Source: a virus. From it: a stretch of 40,768 bases of DNA. This document shows positions 30,678-38,182 of this stretch, in pieces. The notes beneath the pieces were generated by a model. The model saw only the letters and a program-made list of their open reading frames with translations. It did no database searches and was not told the DNA's origin. A program made the translations under genes and the position numbers. The stretch spans positions 1 to 40,768 of IMG/VR virus record IMGVR_UViG_3300037042_003142; one strand, given 5' to 3'. Numbering within the stretch: the first letter of the stretch is position 1; every line of letters starts with the position of its first letter.

Positions 30678-31499
30678 ATGTATAAAATTGGCTCAACAGG
30701 AGATGTTGTCAAACAAATCCAACAAAAATTAGGAATCTCTGAGGACGGTAATTTCGGACCAGGAACTGAAAAATCGGTTAAAGAATGGCAAACCAAGAAT
30801 GGTTTAACTCCCGATGGTGTCGTAGGTCCAACAACATGGTCAAAAATGTTTAGCGAATCTGCATTCATAAACAAAGAAGTTATAACTATTCCATCAATTC
30901 CGTTTAACCTTGATAAACTTCGCGGACATATCCCTGATGCAGTATTTGCACAAATACCTTATACCGCCGCGAAATTTAATATCACAACAAATTTACGATT
31001 AGCTCACTTTTTGGCACAATGTTCGCATGAATCTGGTAATTTTAAAGCGGTTAATGAAAACTTAAATTACTCAAAAGATGGGTTAAAGAAAATTTTTGGA
31101 AAATACTTCCCAGGAAATCTTTCAGAGTCTTACGCAAAACAACCTGAAAAAATTGCTTCGAGAGTTTATGGTGGAAGAATGGGTAATGGTGATGAATCAA
31201 CTAAAGAAGGATATAAGTTCCGTGGCCGCGGTTTTTTGCAAACGACCGGAAAAGATAATTACACTAACTTTACTAAGTTTATTGGTGAAGATTGTGTAAC
31301 AAATCCTGATTTAGTTTCGACAAAATATCCATTAGCATCAGCTGCGTTTTTCTTCGAGTCAAACAAACTTTGGTCAATATGTGATAAAGGAGCGGATGTT
31401 GCAACAGTCACTGCGGTAACAAAACGAGTAAACGGAGGGAGCAACGGATTAGATGATAGAATTAAACACTTTAACAAATTTTATAATTTGTTGTCATAA
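30678..31499 (+). CDS. Endolysin: peptidoglycan-binding domain plus GH19 chitinase-like lysozyme
   Basis: 273 residues. Residues 1-60 are a PG_binding_1 domain (GDVVKQIQQKLGI...DGNFGPGTEKSVKEWQTKNGL...DGVVGPTTW). From about 80 to the end is a GH19 lysozyme domain: RLAHFLAQCSHESGNFKAVNENLNYS with the catalytic Glu in HESGNF, then ASRVYGGRMGNGD and YKFRGRGFLQTTGKDNY. It would break the beta-1,4 bonds of peptidoglycan to free progeny. No signal peptide, so it needs a holin or similar. Untagged, in line with a lysis rather than virion role. Terminator follows. Confidence 0.92.
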   Translation: MYKIGSTGDVVKQIQQKLGISEDGNFGPGTEKSVKEWQTKNGLTPDGVVGPTTWSKMFSESAFINKEVITIPSIPFNLDKLRGHIPDAVFAQIPYTAAKFNITTNLRLAHFLAQCSHESGNFKAVNENLNYSKDGLKKIFGKYFPGNLSESYAKQPEKIASRVYGGRMGNGDESTKEGYKFRGRGFLQTTGKDNYTNFTKFIGEDCVTNPDLVSTKYPLASAAFFFESNKLWSICDKGADVATVTAVTKRVNGGSNGLDDRIKHFNKFYNLLS

Positions 31500-31500
31500 A

Positions 31501-31524
31501 AAAACCCCTATTAATGGGGGTTTT
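31501..31524. terminator. Bidirectional terminator
   Basis: AAAACCCC / GGGGTTTT stem with a TATTAAT loop, between the endolysin and the convergent metallophosphoesterase. Confidence 0.8.
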
Positions 31525-31527
31525 AAT

Positions 31528-32226
31528 TTATAGGAAAACCAATTCATTAGTTTTTGGGTCCCATTCAACAGTCATAGGTTCATTAGTATAATTGTAATTT
31601 TCGCTTAAAACCGCGGCATTTATAAAGTGAGTATCACCATCAAAATAATAACCATAAGCACTGTGAATATGCCCACAAACATGAATTTTAGGTTTTACCA
31701 CTTTAATTCTGTCGGCAAGTAATTCACAACCCAAATTTTGGGTTTGACCAATTACTTTATCAACATATCCCCAAGCAGGACCGTGTGTAATAAGAATATC
31801 AATATCGGTCGGAATCAAATCCCATTTAGCCTTTAAACTTTCACCATTGCGAGGTAAATTAAACGCCCAATTATAAAATTCGGGTTGCCAAGGACTACCC
31901 CATATTTTTACCATATCTTCAGTAGTTTGACCAATCATATCTAATTGGTCTTCAAGATAAGTAATATTTTTATAGAACTCTATAATCTCTTTAGTTTGTT
32001 CAGGATGGTTTTGAAATCCCCAATCGTGGTTACCTGCAATGAACACTTTATTGTCGTAATTATCCAAACCGTCAAACCATTTACAGAAGTTTTCGATTTC
32101 GTGTTTATAACCCATACTTGACATGTCGCCAGCATGAATCAAGATATCCCCGCCATGTAAATCTTTTGTGATTTGATTGTGTTTAGTGTGGGTATCAGAC
32201 ATAAAGGTAATTTTTAATTTTCCCAT
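31528..32226 (-). CDS. Calcineurin-like metallophosphoesterase (second copy type)
   Basis: 232 residues with motifs MSDTHTKH, HAGDMSSMG, IAGNHDWGF, LITHGPAWG and VCGHIHSAYG, a full two-metal phosphoesterase site. It differs from the one at 3847-4518 in length and motif context and resembles the single-domain UPF-type or Icc-like members that act on nucleotides or proteins. It starts 12 bp after a 28-residue membrane ORF and is probably made from that gene's promoter. Confidence 0.85.
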   Translation of the reverse strand: MGKLKITFMSDTHTKHNQITKDLHGGDILIHAGDMSSMGYKHEIENFCKWFDGLDNYDNKVFIAGNHDWGFQNHPEQTKEIIEFYKNITYLEDQLDMIGQTTEDMVKIWGSPWQPEFYNWAFNLPRNGESLKAKWDLIPTDIDILITHGPAWGYVDKVIGQTQNLGCELLADRIKVVKPKIHVCGHIHSAYGYYFDGDTHFINAAVLSENYNYTNEPMTVEWDPKTNELVFL

Positions 32227-32238
32227 TGTAGTTCGTTT

Positions 32239-32325
32239 TTATTGTACAAAATGTACAATTGTTAGTATTAATGCGAACCACGCGATTACCGCTAATAAGT
32301 CAATATTTTCTTTTAGTGTTTTCAT
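32239..32325 (-). CDS. 28-residue membrane peptide
   Basis: MKTLKENIDLLAVIAWFALI ... IVHFVQ-stop: a charged start then a single membrane-length hydrophobic segment. Too short for ordinary gene calling, but its ATG sits 4 nt after a TATATTTG box with a TTTG 20 nt further up, the same geometry as other leaderless genes here. It leads the metallophosphoesterase by 12 bp and may anchor or regulate it. Confidence 0.5.
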   Translation of the reverse strand: MKTLKENIDLLAVIAWFALILTIVHFVQ

Positions 32326-32329
32326 CTTA

Positions 32330-32361
32330 CAAATATAGTGTTTTTTTTTTCGATTAACAAA
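32330..32361 (-). promoter_or_regulatory. Bacteroidota-type promoter, 4 nt before ATG
   Basis: Minus-strand TTTG (32358-32361), 20-nt spacer, TATATTTG (32330-32337), 4 nt, ATG at 32325. Confidence 0.7.
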
Positions 32362-32368
32362 AATTTTA

Positions 32369-33004
32369 TTAATCCCACCAATTATTTATTCCTGAACCGT
32401 CAAACCATTTGTTCCAAAGGTCGTCATTTTTAACTTTATCTTCACTTTGAGCATCGTATAATTTAAGATATTCTTCGTGGTCTTGACCCTTTAACAATTT
32501 AAAAAGTTCATTCCATTCTTGCTTTTCAATTTCGTAAGACCTCTTATATACTTTACGATTGTGAACTTTTTCTTCAGGAGTGTCTTTATCAACTAAACGA
32601 CTACATCCTGGTTTGTCCTCAATATCTTCAAATTCCCAAGGATGGTGAATAACTTTGCCTAACTCAGACTCTGCTATTTTAATGTAGTTACTTTCATTGT
32701 AGTTTCGAATTAATTCAATCGCTCTACGCATTGCTATAACTTTTTTCATTCTTGATTCCTCAACCTCGTTTCCGTGTTTTTCTAAATTGTCGGACATATG
32801 TACCAATGAAGTCTCCATAAACTGTAACATTGAGTGGTGGTCCCACCAATAATGATTAGATAGAACTGTTCTAAAACGCCAAACATTTTTTACAAAACGA
32901 CCGATGTCTCTTCTGAAAAAATTGTAGAATTTATAAATTTTTGACTCGCGCCAAATTAACTTTTTAAGACTCTTTCCAAAAGAATCTGCAAATCTTACTT
33001 CCAT
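32369..33004 (-). CDS. Conserved phage protein of unknown function
   Basis: 211 residues, basic N-terminus and an otherwise charged, helical chain: FKKNVWRFRTVLSNHYWWDHHSMLQFMETSLVHM, then RMKKVIAMRRAIELI. The segment HYWWDHHSMLQFM followed by ELIRNYNESNYIKIAE is typical of an uncharacterised protein common in T4-like phages. TACCTTTG at 33020-33027 is a possible -7 box 15 nt upstream of the ATG. Confidence 0.65.
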   Translation of the reverse strand: MEVRFADSFGKSLKKLIWRESKIYKFYNFFRRDIGRFVKNVWRFRTVLSNHYWWDHHSMLQFMETSLVHMSDNLEKHGNEVEESRMKKVIAMRRAIELIRNYNESNYIKIAESELGKVIHHPWEFEDIEDKPGCSRLVDKDTPEEKVHNRKVYKRSYEIEKQEWNELFKLLKGQDHEEYLKLYDAQSEDKVKNDDLWNKWFDGSGINNWWD

Positions 33005-33019
33005 AATTTTAATTTTTTA

Positions 33020-33027
33020 CAAAGGTA
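33020..33027 (-). promoter_or_regulatory. Possible host-like -7 box
   Basis: Minus-strand TACCTTTG, 15 nt upstream of the ATG at 33004; no good -33 box. Confidence 0.35.
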
Positions 33028-33045
33028 ATCATTTTTTTCCAATAA

Positions 33046-33078
33046 AAAAAGGTCTGTAAAAAAAATAACAGACCTTTT
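33046..33078 (-). terminator. Terminator of the 33154-33950 genes
   Basis: AAAAGGTCTGT / ACAGACCTTTT stem, 11 bp, with an A-rich loop; minus-strand T-run follows. A small CTCTC / GAGAG hairpin lies near 33097. Confidence 0.8.
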
Positions 33079-33153
33079 CATGGATATATAGAGGCTCTCA
33101 GATGAGAGTGATAGTGTTCAATAAATATATAAAACTTGAAAAAAGTACGTATA

Positions 33154-33381
33154 CTATACGTTTGGGGAATGGTTTTTTCTTATTTCAACCGACTTTGACT
33201 TAACTAATTTATCAAAATTATAGATTAATTTTTCTCGTCTTTCATTAGGTAACTCATTTTCCCACTTCTCAAGAAACTGTTTAAATATTTTTTCGGAAGC
33301 ATCAATTTGAGATTCAGTTAAACAAGATTCTAACACTTTTACAACCCAAGTGTAGTCGTTTTGAATATTAATAAATTCCAT
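33154..33381 (-). CDS. Small helical protein of unknown function
   Basis: 75 residues, all helix-forming (VVKVLESCLTESQIDASEKIFKQFLEKWENELP...). The layout (a hydrophobic face every third or fourth position) suggests a short coiled or bundled protein. It lies 3 bp after the 72-residue membrane protein, almost certainly cotranscribed. No domain recognised. Confidence 0.5.
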   Translation of the reverse strand: MEFINIQNDYTWVVKVLESCLTESQIDASEKIFKQFLEKWENELPNERREKLIYNFDKLVKSKSVEIRKNHSPNV

Positions 33382-33384
33382 AGT

Positions 33385-33603
33385 TTATTTTTTAAATTGT
33401 TGATTAATCTTAGTAAGACTTGAAAATAATTGGTTAATGTCCAAGTTATTTGGTAATTGTCCACCGTCTTTTGGGATAAGATTCTTCATATTTGACATAG
33501 AGTCGAACATTTTTTTACCAAATTTCTTCCACCAAATATACAACATAATTGTGATAGTTAATAGTACTACGACTAATAAAGTTAAGATAATATTTAAAAA
33601 CAT
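33385..33603 (-). CDS. Single-span membrane protein
   Basis: 72 residues. A strong N-terminal hydrophobic segment (about 3-26) followed by a basic stretch (KKFGKKMF) and a soluble Asn/Gln-rich tail. N-out or N-in cannot be told. It lies between the tagged 100-residue gene and a 75-residue gene in one leftward run. Function unknown. Confidence 0.55.
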   Translation of the reverse strand: MFLNIILTLLVVVLLTITIMLYIWWKKFGKKMFDSMSNMKNLIPKDGGQLPNNLDINQLFSSLTKINQQFKK

Positions 33604-33647
33604 AATTTTGAGATTTTAATTAATAATAGGATAAAAATCTTAACACA

Positions 33648-33950
33648 TCAATTGGTTATTATTAAATCCAAGAATTTTTTTATAGTACGTCTTACTATTT
33701 TTTCATCATAATCGGGAAAGTCTTCAGATATAAAATTATATATCTTACTAACTAAGTATTTTTTGTTTTTTTCAACAATATATGCTTTATCATCTATTAA
33801 AACATAGTGCATACCTTTATAAAATTCGGCATCAATTACCGTAACAGGACAGTGTCTTCTAAGGTACGTTAAAATTTTTGGGTCAGTATCGTCTTGATAC
33901 TTATCAAGAATGTCTTTCTTTTCTTGTTCGGTTATAATTAATCTTCCCAT
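33648..33950 (-). CDS. Tagged protein of unknown function
   Basis: 100 residues. Leader MGRLIITEQEKKDILDKYQD is one of the cleanest copies of the tag. The rest (CPVTVIDAEFYKGMHYVLIDDKAYIVEKNKKYLVSKIYNFISE) has a beta-rich core followed by a helical C-terminus. There is no LxE site right after the tag, unlike most other tagged proteins. TATTTAT lies exactly 4 nt before the ATG. Confidence 0.6.
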   Translation of the reverse strand: MGRLIITEQEKKDILDKYQDDTDPKILTYLRRHCPVTVIDAEFYKGMHYVLIDDKAYIVEKNKKYLVSKIYNFISEDFPDYDEKIVRRTIKKFLDLIITN

Positions 33951-33954
33951 ACTA

Positions 33955-33961
33955 ATAAATA
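33955..33961 (-). promoter_or_regulatory. Late-type box TATTTAT, 4 nt before ATG
   Basis: Minus strand, upstream of the 100-residue tagged gene. Confidence 0.55.
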
Positions 33962-33980
33962 CATCTATACTTATAAAGAT

Positions 33981-34265
33981 ATGAGAAATTGTTTAACAGT
34001 CCTACTAAACATTGTCTTTCAAAAAGATTTAGAACTACTTTACGGTAAGGGAACTTTAGTTGAGGTTAATGAATTTAAGTACTGTACCACAACAAAAACC
34101 TATAAAGTTGATTGTACTTTGAAATTGACTGACATTGTTCTATTTGAGGAAAGTAATGTTGAGGGATTACAATTTTTAGTTGAGGAGTCTTTAAAATATA
34201 CGGGGTTAGAAAAAAATACGGTAACATTAATAACATCATATGATTTAATAGAAATACCAAAATAA
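33981..34265 (+). CDS. Small protein of unknown function
   Basis: 94 residues with a strand-rich N-terminal half (LVEVNEFKYCTTTKTYKVDCTLKLTDIVLFEE) and a helix-strand end. No domain, signal or membrane span recognised. It is divergent from the tagged gene at 33648-33950 and upstream of the isomerase gene. Confidence 0.5.
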   Translation: MRNCLTVLLNIVFQKDLELLYGKGTLVEVNEFKYCTTTKTYKVDCTLKLTDIVLFEESNVEGLQFLVEESLKYTGLEKNTVTLITSYDLIEIPK

Positions 34266-34293
34266 TGTTTGATTATTGTTTTGTTTGTTCTTA

Positions 34294-34300
34294 TATTTAT
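34294..34300 (+). promoter_or_regulatory. Late-type box TATTTAT
   Basis: Plus strand, 16 nt upstream of the FKBP-type gene start. Confidence 0.45.
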
Positions 34301-34316
34301 TTAAAATTATAAAAAA

Positions 34317-34742
34317 ATGAAAAAAATTGAGAACGGTAACACCGTAACAGTTAATTACACAGGTAGATTAGAAGACGGGTTCGTATTTGATTCTTCACTA
34401 GTTGAGGGTCGTGAACCATTAACCGCAGTTTTAGGCGAGGGTAAACTAATCAAAGGTTTTGAAATGGGGTTACTTGAAATGTCTGAAGGCGAGAAAAAAA
34501 CAGTTGAAATTGAGTCTGTGGATGCTTACGGTCAATACCGAGAGGAATTGATTACCGAAATCCCAAAAACTCAAGTTCCTGAAGGAGTTCAAGTTGGAGA
34601 AACATTACAAGGAATGAGTCCTCAAGGTCCTGTAATCATCAAGATTATTGAAGTTGGTGACGAATTGGTTAAGATTGATGCCAATCATCCATTAGCAGGT
34701 AAGAAATTAATTTTTGATTTAGAAGTTGTTAGTGTCTCTTAA
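34317..34742 (+). CDS. FKBP-type peptidyl-prolyl isomerase, SlyD-like
   Basis: 141 residues. Opens VTVNYTGRLEDGFVFDSS and has GEGKLIKGFEMGLLEMSEGEKKTVEI, then DAYGQYREELITEIPKTQVPEG, an inserted flap-like segment, and ends NHPLAGKKLIFDLEVVSV, the SlyD/FKBP layout with its insert-in-flap domain. No metal-binding His-rich tail as in E. coli SlyD. It catalyses cis-trans isomerisation of proline bonds and chaperones folding. A phage with both this and DnaK carries its own folding aids. Confidence 0.88.
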   Translation: MKKIENGNTVTVNYTGRLEDGFVFDSSLVEGREPLTAVLGEGKLIKGFEMGLLEMSEGEKKTVEIESVDAYGQYREELITEIPKTQVPEGVQVGETLQGMSPQGPVIIKIIEVGDELVKIDANHPLAGKKLIFDLEVVSVS

Positions 34743-34755
34743 TTGAGATACTGAC

Positions 34756-35244
34756 TTACTTTATTATAAATGGGTCACCATCACTAATTTCGGGGTCATT
34801 ATACATTAGACTATCTATATCAGTATCACCATAATCCATAATTTCTCCATCAGGTTCGTAATCCCAAAATCTATTATCGGTAATCTCTTTAAAAACGGCA
34901 TCCTTTAACGATGGTGTTGTTATATAGTGAACCGTATAGGTTTTATATATTGTTTGTCTTTCAATCGAGTCGGCCTCAATCCTAAATTTTATTGCTCTTT
35001 CAATGGGGTTTGAATAATCTTCATTCTTAATGTTATCGTAATTTTTCACACAATAATTTAAGTATTGTATACTATATTCGTCATCATTTCTATCTATAGA
35101 AAAATATCTGAAAACAACAATTACACTATCAAGCTCAATACCACTAACACGGTAATTCTTTAATTCCTTTTCCAATGTTGCAAGGGAATTTTGCGCGACA
35201 ATAAACTTGACAATCAACATTTCTTTTTTGGTTAACCTATCCAT
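34756..35244 (-). CDS. Acidic protein of unknown function
   Basis: 162 residues from MDRLTKKEMLIVKFI. A helical N-terminal half with a strand FRYFSIDRNDDEYSI, and a C-terminal half ending EPDGEIMDYGDTDIDSLMYNDPEISDGD, very acidic. The start is moved downstream of an earlier ATG at 35274 because a TATTTAT box (35250-35256) lies 5 nt before it. Function unknown. Confidence 0.5.
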   Translation of the reverse strand: MDRLTKKEMLIVKFIVAQNSLATLEKELKNYRVSGIELDSVIVVFRYFSIDRNDDEYSIQYLNYCVKNYDNIKNEDYSNPIERAIKFRIEADSIERQTIYKTYTVHYITTPSLKDAVFKEITDNRFWDYEPDGEIMDYGDTDIDSLMYNDPEISDGDPFIIK

Positions 35245-35249
35245 ATCTA

Positions 35250-35256
35250 ATAAATA
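35250..35256 (-). promoter_or_regulatory. Late-type box TATTTAT, 5 nt before ATG
   Basis: Minus strand; decides the start of the gene at 34756-35244. Confidence 0.5.
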
Positions 35257-35277
35257 CAAATTAATTTTAAACAATTA

Positions 35278-35667
35278 CTAATCATACATGTTGTTTTCAA
35301 TCTTAGGATATTTTTTTTCAAATTTTTTCATTACTTGTCCTGATATTGCGTTGGCTTCATCTTCATTTTGACCACCAATATCGGGACCACGTTTTCTATT
35401 TAAAATCCCCATCTGATATTCATGTGTCCATTCGTGGGCAAGTGTTCGTAAAATATCTCGATTAATTCTTCCCTTAGTTAAAACTCGTAATTCACCATCA
35501 TGAGTTCTAGAACCAGTTGTCATTTCACCAATTCTATCACCAACAAAAACAACAGATATATCATTTTTTAAAGGATATTCTTTTTGTAGGAATTTAATAA
35601 AATTATCATAAAATTTATATTCTTCCTTCCCAACTCCTGAATTTCTGTGTATAACGGTAACTTTCAT
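35278..35667 (-). CDS. Small zincin metalloprotease
   Basis: 129 residues. RTLAHEWTHEYQMGIL carries HExxH, and NEDEANAISGQVMKKFEKKYP about 20 residues later has the probable third ligand Glu, as in small SprT- or ImmA-like phage zincins. It has no N-terminal tag and is much shorter than the other zincins here. TATTTAT lies 6 nt before the start. It is the fourth of the HExxH proteins in this window, besides the archaemetzincin. Confidence 0.7.
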   Translation of the reverse strand: MKVTVIHRNSGVGKEEYKFYDNFIKFLQKEYPLKNDISVVFVGDRIGEMTTGSRTHDGELRVLTKGRINRDILRTLAHEWTHEYQMGILNRKRGPDIGGQNEDEANAISGQVMKKFEKKYPKIENNMYD

Positions 35668-35673
35668 ATTAAT

Positions 35674-35680
35674 ATAAATA
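35674..35680 (-). promoter_or_regulatory. Late-type box TATTTAT, 6 nt before ATG
   Basis: Minus strand, upstream of the small zincin. Confidence 0.5.
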
Positions 35681-35721
35681 TAATAGAGCGTTATTAATAC
35701 TCTTTGTATATTTAAAATTGT

Positions 35722-36264
35722 TTAAGATACCTTTATCTCCAATTTATCTCGGTCTCCGTTTGGTTTAGAGTACACCGCGTATTCGGGAGTTAATCCGAAT
35801 GATAGACCATTAAGTTTTTTAACATACTTTTTACCACGACCTGGTTTTAAATATCCAACAGTTAAGTGTGGATGATAATCAGGAAAATTACTTGTATGAG
35901 GAAATTTTTTAAGTTCTCTATTTGCGTTATATAGGTTAGTTCCAGACACATCAAATTTTAAAACATCAAACTGAGGATTTTGGAATAATGATGCGTCGCT
36001 AACTCGACAGGTACCGAATTTAAAATTATTTAAAACTCCACTTACATCTTCACTTGTAACACCTTCGTGTAACCCAAATAGAAGGGTTGTGTGGGGCTCA
36101 TCTTCTAATCCGAAACTTCTATCACCTTCTTCATAATAAATGTCGTCAGGGTCCATCATTTCGTGTATTTTAGTAATCTCAGGGAATGTGAAATATAACA
36201 TTACACCACCGTATTCAAATTTCTGACCTCTGGACTCTTTTAAAACATCAATTAATTTTTTCAT
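35722..36264 (-). CDS. Tagged 2H phosphoesterase-like protein
   Basis: 180 residues. Leader MKKLIDVLKE/SRGQK is short with L8-K-E10/S. The domain has two H-x-T motifs, PHTTLLFG (about residue 58) and HPHLTVGYL (about 131), the catalytic pair of the 2H phosphoesterase superfamily (LigT, CPDases, and the phage anti-CBASS enzyme Acb1). These cut 2',3'-cyclic or other cyclic phosphodiesters. The leader suggests delivery with the genome, where a cyclic-nucleotide hydrolase would block CBASS-like signalling early; this is inference, and RNA-end healing alongside the RNA ligase is an alternative. Confidence 0.72.
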   Translation of the reverse strand: MKKLIDVLKESRGQKFEYGGVMLYFTFPEITKIHEMMDPDDIYYEEGDRSFGLEDEPHTTLLFGLHEGVTSEDVSGVLNNFKFGTCRVSDASLFQNPQFDVLKFDVSGTNLYNANRELKKFPHTSNFPDYHPHLTVGYLKPGRGKKYVKKLNGLSFGLTPEYAVYSKPNGDRDKLEIKVS

Positions 36265-36290
36265 ATAAATTTTTAGTTAAATCTTCCCAA

Positions 36291-36470
36291 TCATTTTTTT
36301 TCAATCCATTCTTTTTTTGTCTCACTATAAGCAAATTCCCACATATCATAGTAATCCATTTTTTTAGGAAGTTTTTCCAATTCCGATACTTTGAGTAACA
36401 CTTCCTTATAATACCCTCGCTCATAGGCGTGATGTAACATTTCTTCTATTCGTTGTTCGTTACTCATCAT
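36291..36470 (-). CDS. Small charged protein of unknown function
   Basis: 59 residues from MMSNEQRIEEMLHHAYERGYYKEVL. The NEQRIEE-LH-AYE-G pattern followed by VSELEKLPKKMDYYDMWEFAYSETKKEW is a two-helix type common among small phage proteins. The frame opens further back at 36524, but an AAGGA Shine-Dalgarno-like sequence lies just before this start. No function assigned. Confidence 0.5.
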   Translation of the reverse strand: MMSNEQRIEEMLHHAYERGYYKEVLLKVSELEKLPKKMDYYDMWEFAYSETKKEWIEKK

Positions 36471-36551
36471 ATATCCTTGTTTTTTTATAATAAATTCTTT
36501 TTTGTTACTTGAATTTCTTGGCAAAGCTCAAGAGATTGTTCGTCTTTGTTT

Positions 36552-36740
36552 TCATAGTTTTTCTATTTCTTTTTTAACTTCAAACCAATAGTCATAACGT
36601 ATCATTAAGTCTTGACTGTATAGTATAGTTTTAATTTCATCAACTGCAATTAAGGCAGCAACCTTACCTCCATCTGTTGTCAATAGACATTCATTTGAAA
36701 ACTTATCAACTAATTCTTTTGCTTTTTCTTTTGGTGTCAT
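36552..36740 (-). CDS. Small conserved phage protein
   Basis: 62 residues: MTPKEKAKELVDKFSNECLLTTDGGKVAALIAVDEIKTIL...YWFEVKKEIEKL. The sequence AKELVDKF...AK-AALIAVDEI-----YW-EVK-EIE-L is a recurring small phage protein of unknown role. It overlaps the gene upstream by 4 bp (ATGA), so translation is coupled. Confidence 0.65.
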   Translation of the reverse strand: MTPKEKAKELVDKFSNECLLTTDGGKVAALIAVDEIKTILYSQDLMIRYDYWFEVKKEIEKL

Positions 36741-37279
36741 TTTATATGTTTGTTTAATGCGTCTTTTAATAATTCAATGTCAAATACTATTGGACCGTAC
36801 TCTTCATTAGAGCAGTCAAATATTACTTTGTTATTCTCAAGTTTAATGTAAGCCGACCTATGCCATTTTGCTTCTCCCTCAAACACTCCTGTTGATTTTA
36901 TATCCTCAGTGTGTTCGTAAGCACCGTCAGGTCCAATTTGAAAGTCATCTGAAACGTATGGCTCATTTTCTAAACCATCCATTAAAGTAACGTCCCAATC
37001 CTTTAATTCATCTTCTTCAGTTGTAAGTATCCTTGCAAATTTAGGAAAGTGCTCAGGTCCGTTGTTGTCAATATCAATGACTATTTCAAAGTCTACTTCT
37101 ATCCCTTCATTAGAGTCATATAATGCTAGTCCATCTATATGGCCATTATCTATTAAAGGATACATATTGATTAGTCTAGCCTGTGTTCCTTCCTTAATCA
37201 CTTGTTTTACTACCCACTTACAATTTATTTTATTTAATATTCCTTTCATATTAGTCTTGTTTGTTTCTTCGTCACCCAT
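36737..37279 (-). CDS. Acidic protein of unknown function
   Basis: 180 residues. It has a strand-rich, acidic core (GLALYDSNEGIEVDFEIVIDIDNNG...) and GVFEGEAKWHRSAYIKLENNKVIFDCSNEEYGPIVFDIELL near the end. An internal ATG at about residue 11 (MKGILNKINCKW) is a possible alternative start. Overlaps the next gene by 4 bp. No domain recognised. Confidence 0.5.
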   Translation of the reverse strand: MGDEETNKTNMKGILNKINCKWVVKQVIKEGTQARLINMYPLIDNGHIDGLALYDSNEGIEVDFEIVIDIDNNGPEHFPKFARILTTEEDELKDWDVTLMDGLENEPYVSDDFQIGPDGAYEHTEDIKSTGVFEGEAKWHRSAYIKLENNKVIFDCSNEEYGPIVFDIELLKDALNKHIK

Positions 37280-37283
37280 CTTA

Positions 37284-37733
37284 TTATAATTTTTCCATCC
37301 ATAAATAATATTCTGTAGTATTAGACGACCCTATTGAGATGTCGACAAATCGAGTTCCAAGAATACTTCCCAAAATAATATTATTATCGTTTATGTTACC
37401 ACTTAAATTACCAAACGGAGTATAATTCATTGTTAAATTATAAACTGACCCCGTACAATAGAAACTATATGTGGAGGCATAAGAATTGTAATGATAATTT
37501 GTATTATTATCAAAAGTTAAAGTATCATTTAATGGCAAAATTGTTCCGTATTGTCCGACTCTGTACTGAGTGATTACCCATGTATGGCCTACAACGGTTT
37601 GTGGTGTTGTTGTCGGCCCCGTATAAGGAGGAACAACTATTGGTTGATTGTTATTATTGTTTGGGGTTAATTCTTCTTTCTGACAAGAAAATAGAAATAC
37701 TGTTAAAATTAGGAATAGAACACTTTTTTTCAT
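37284..37733 (-). CDS. Lipoprotein, lipocalin-like
   Basis: 149 residues. Signal peptide with lipobox LFSC, then an Asn/Pro/Thr-rich tether (TPNNNNNQPIVVPPYTGPTTTP), then a beta-rich domain opening HTWVITQYRVGQYGTILPLNDTLTFDNNTNYHY, as in lipocalin-like proteins of Bacteroidota. It would be displayed on the host outer membrane and could block receptors or alter permeability. It has a host-like box with a 16-nt leader. One of three lipoproteins here. Confidence 0.65.
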   Translation of the reverse strand: MKKSVLFLILTVFLFSCQKEELTPNNNNNQPIVVPPYTGPTTTPQTVVGHTWVITQYRVGQYGTILPLNDTLTFDNNTNYHYNSYASTYSFYCTGSVYNLTMNYTPFGNLSGNINDNNIILGSILGTRFVDISIGSSNTTEYYLWMEKL

Positions 37734-37749
37734 AGAATATTAGTTTTTA

Positions 37750-37757
37750 CAAAAGTA
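37750..37757 (-). promoter_or_regulatory. Host-like -7 box TACTTTTG
   Basis: Minus strand, 16 nt upstream of the lipoprotein start at 37733. Confidence 0.45.
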
Positions 37758-37785
37758 GTAAAAAGATTATTAATAAACAACTTTC

Positions 37786-38037
37786 CTATACCTTAGTTAC
37801 CGCAAATTCAAAACCTGTCATGTTTGATAGGTAATCTGTTAAATAAAGGTCTTTAAGAACCTCATTTGTCTCACTATCCTCGGGAAAAGTTATATCAATA
37901 AAAATTGCGGGAGTATCATCGACCCACTCACCACTCTCATTCAATTGTTGTCTGTCCATTAATGTGTAAGAGACAATTTTTAATTGGGACTTGGGAAATA
38001 AAGACGTTAACATTTTTAATACAAACTCCTGTTTCAT
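37786..38037 (-). CDS. Small protein of unknown function
   Basis: 83 residues from MKQEFVLKMLTSLFPKSQLKIVSYTLMD. A helix-strand start and AIFIDITFPEDSETNEVLKDLYLTDYLSNMTGFEFAVTKV as strand-helix-strand. The frame extends upstream to 38085, but that part is a hydrophobic AT-rich stretch and less likely coding. No domain recognised. Confidence 0.5.
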   Translation of the reverse strand: MKQEFVLKMLTSLFPKSQLKIVSYTLMDRQQLNESGEWVDDTPAIFIDITFPEDSETNEVLKDLYLTDYLSNMTGFEFAVTKV

Positions 38038-38182
38038 TAAAAAAAATATAGTTATTAAAAATAAAATAGGAAAGTTGTTTGACAATAAAGTCTTTTCATT
38101 TTAAAAACTTTATAGATAAATATTAGGATTATTAGAATAAATAACATACATTTGTATTCAATTAAAGTATTAAACAATAACA

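Noticed and set aside
33046-33126. A small late RNA from TATTTAT near 33120 to the terminator at 33046
   Set aside because: The terminator is explained as the end of the upstream genes, and a lone TATTTAT is expected by chance about once per kb per strand.
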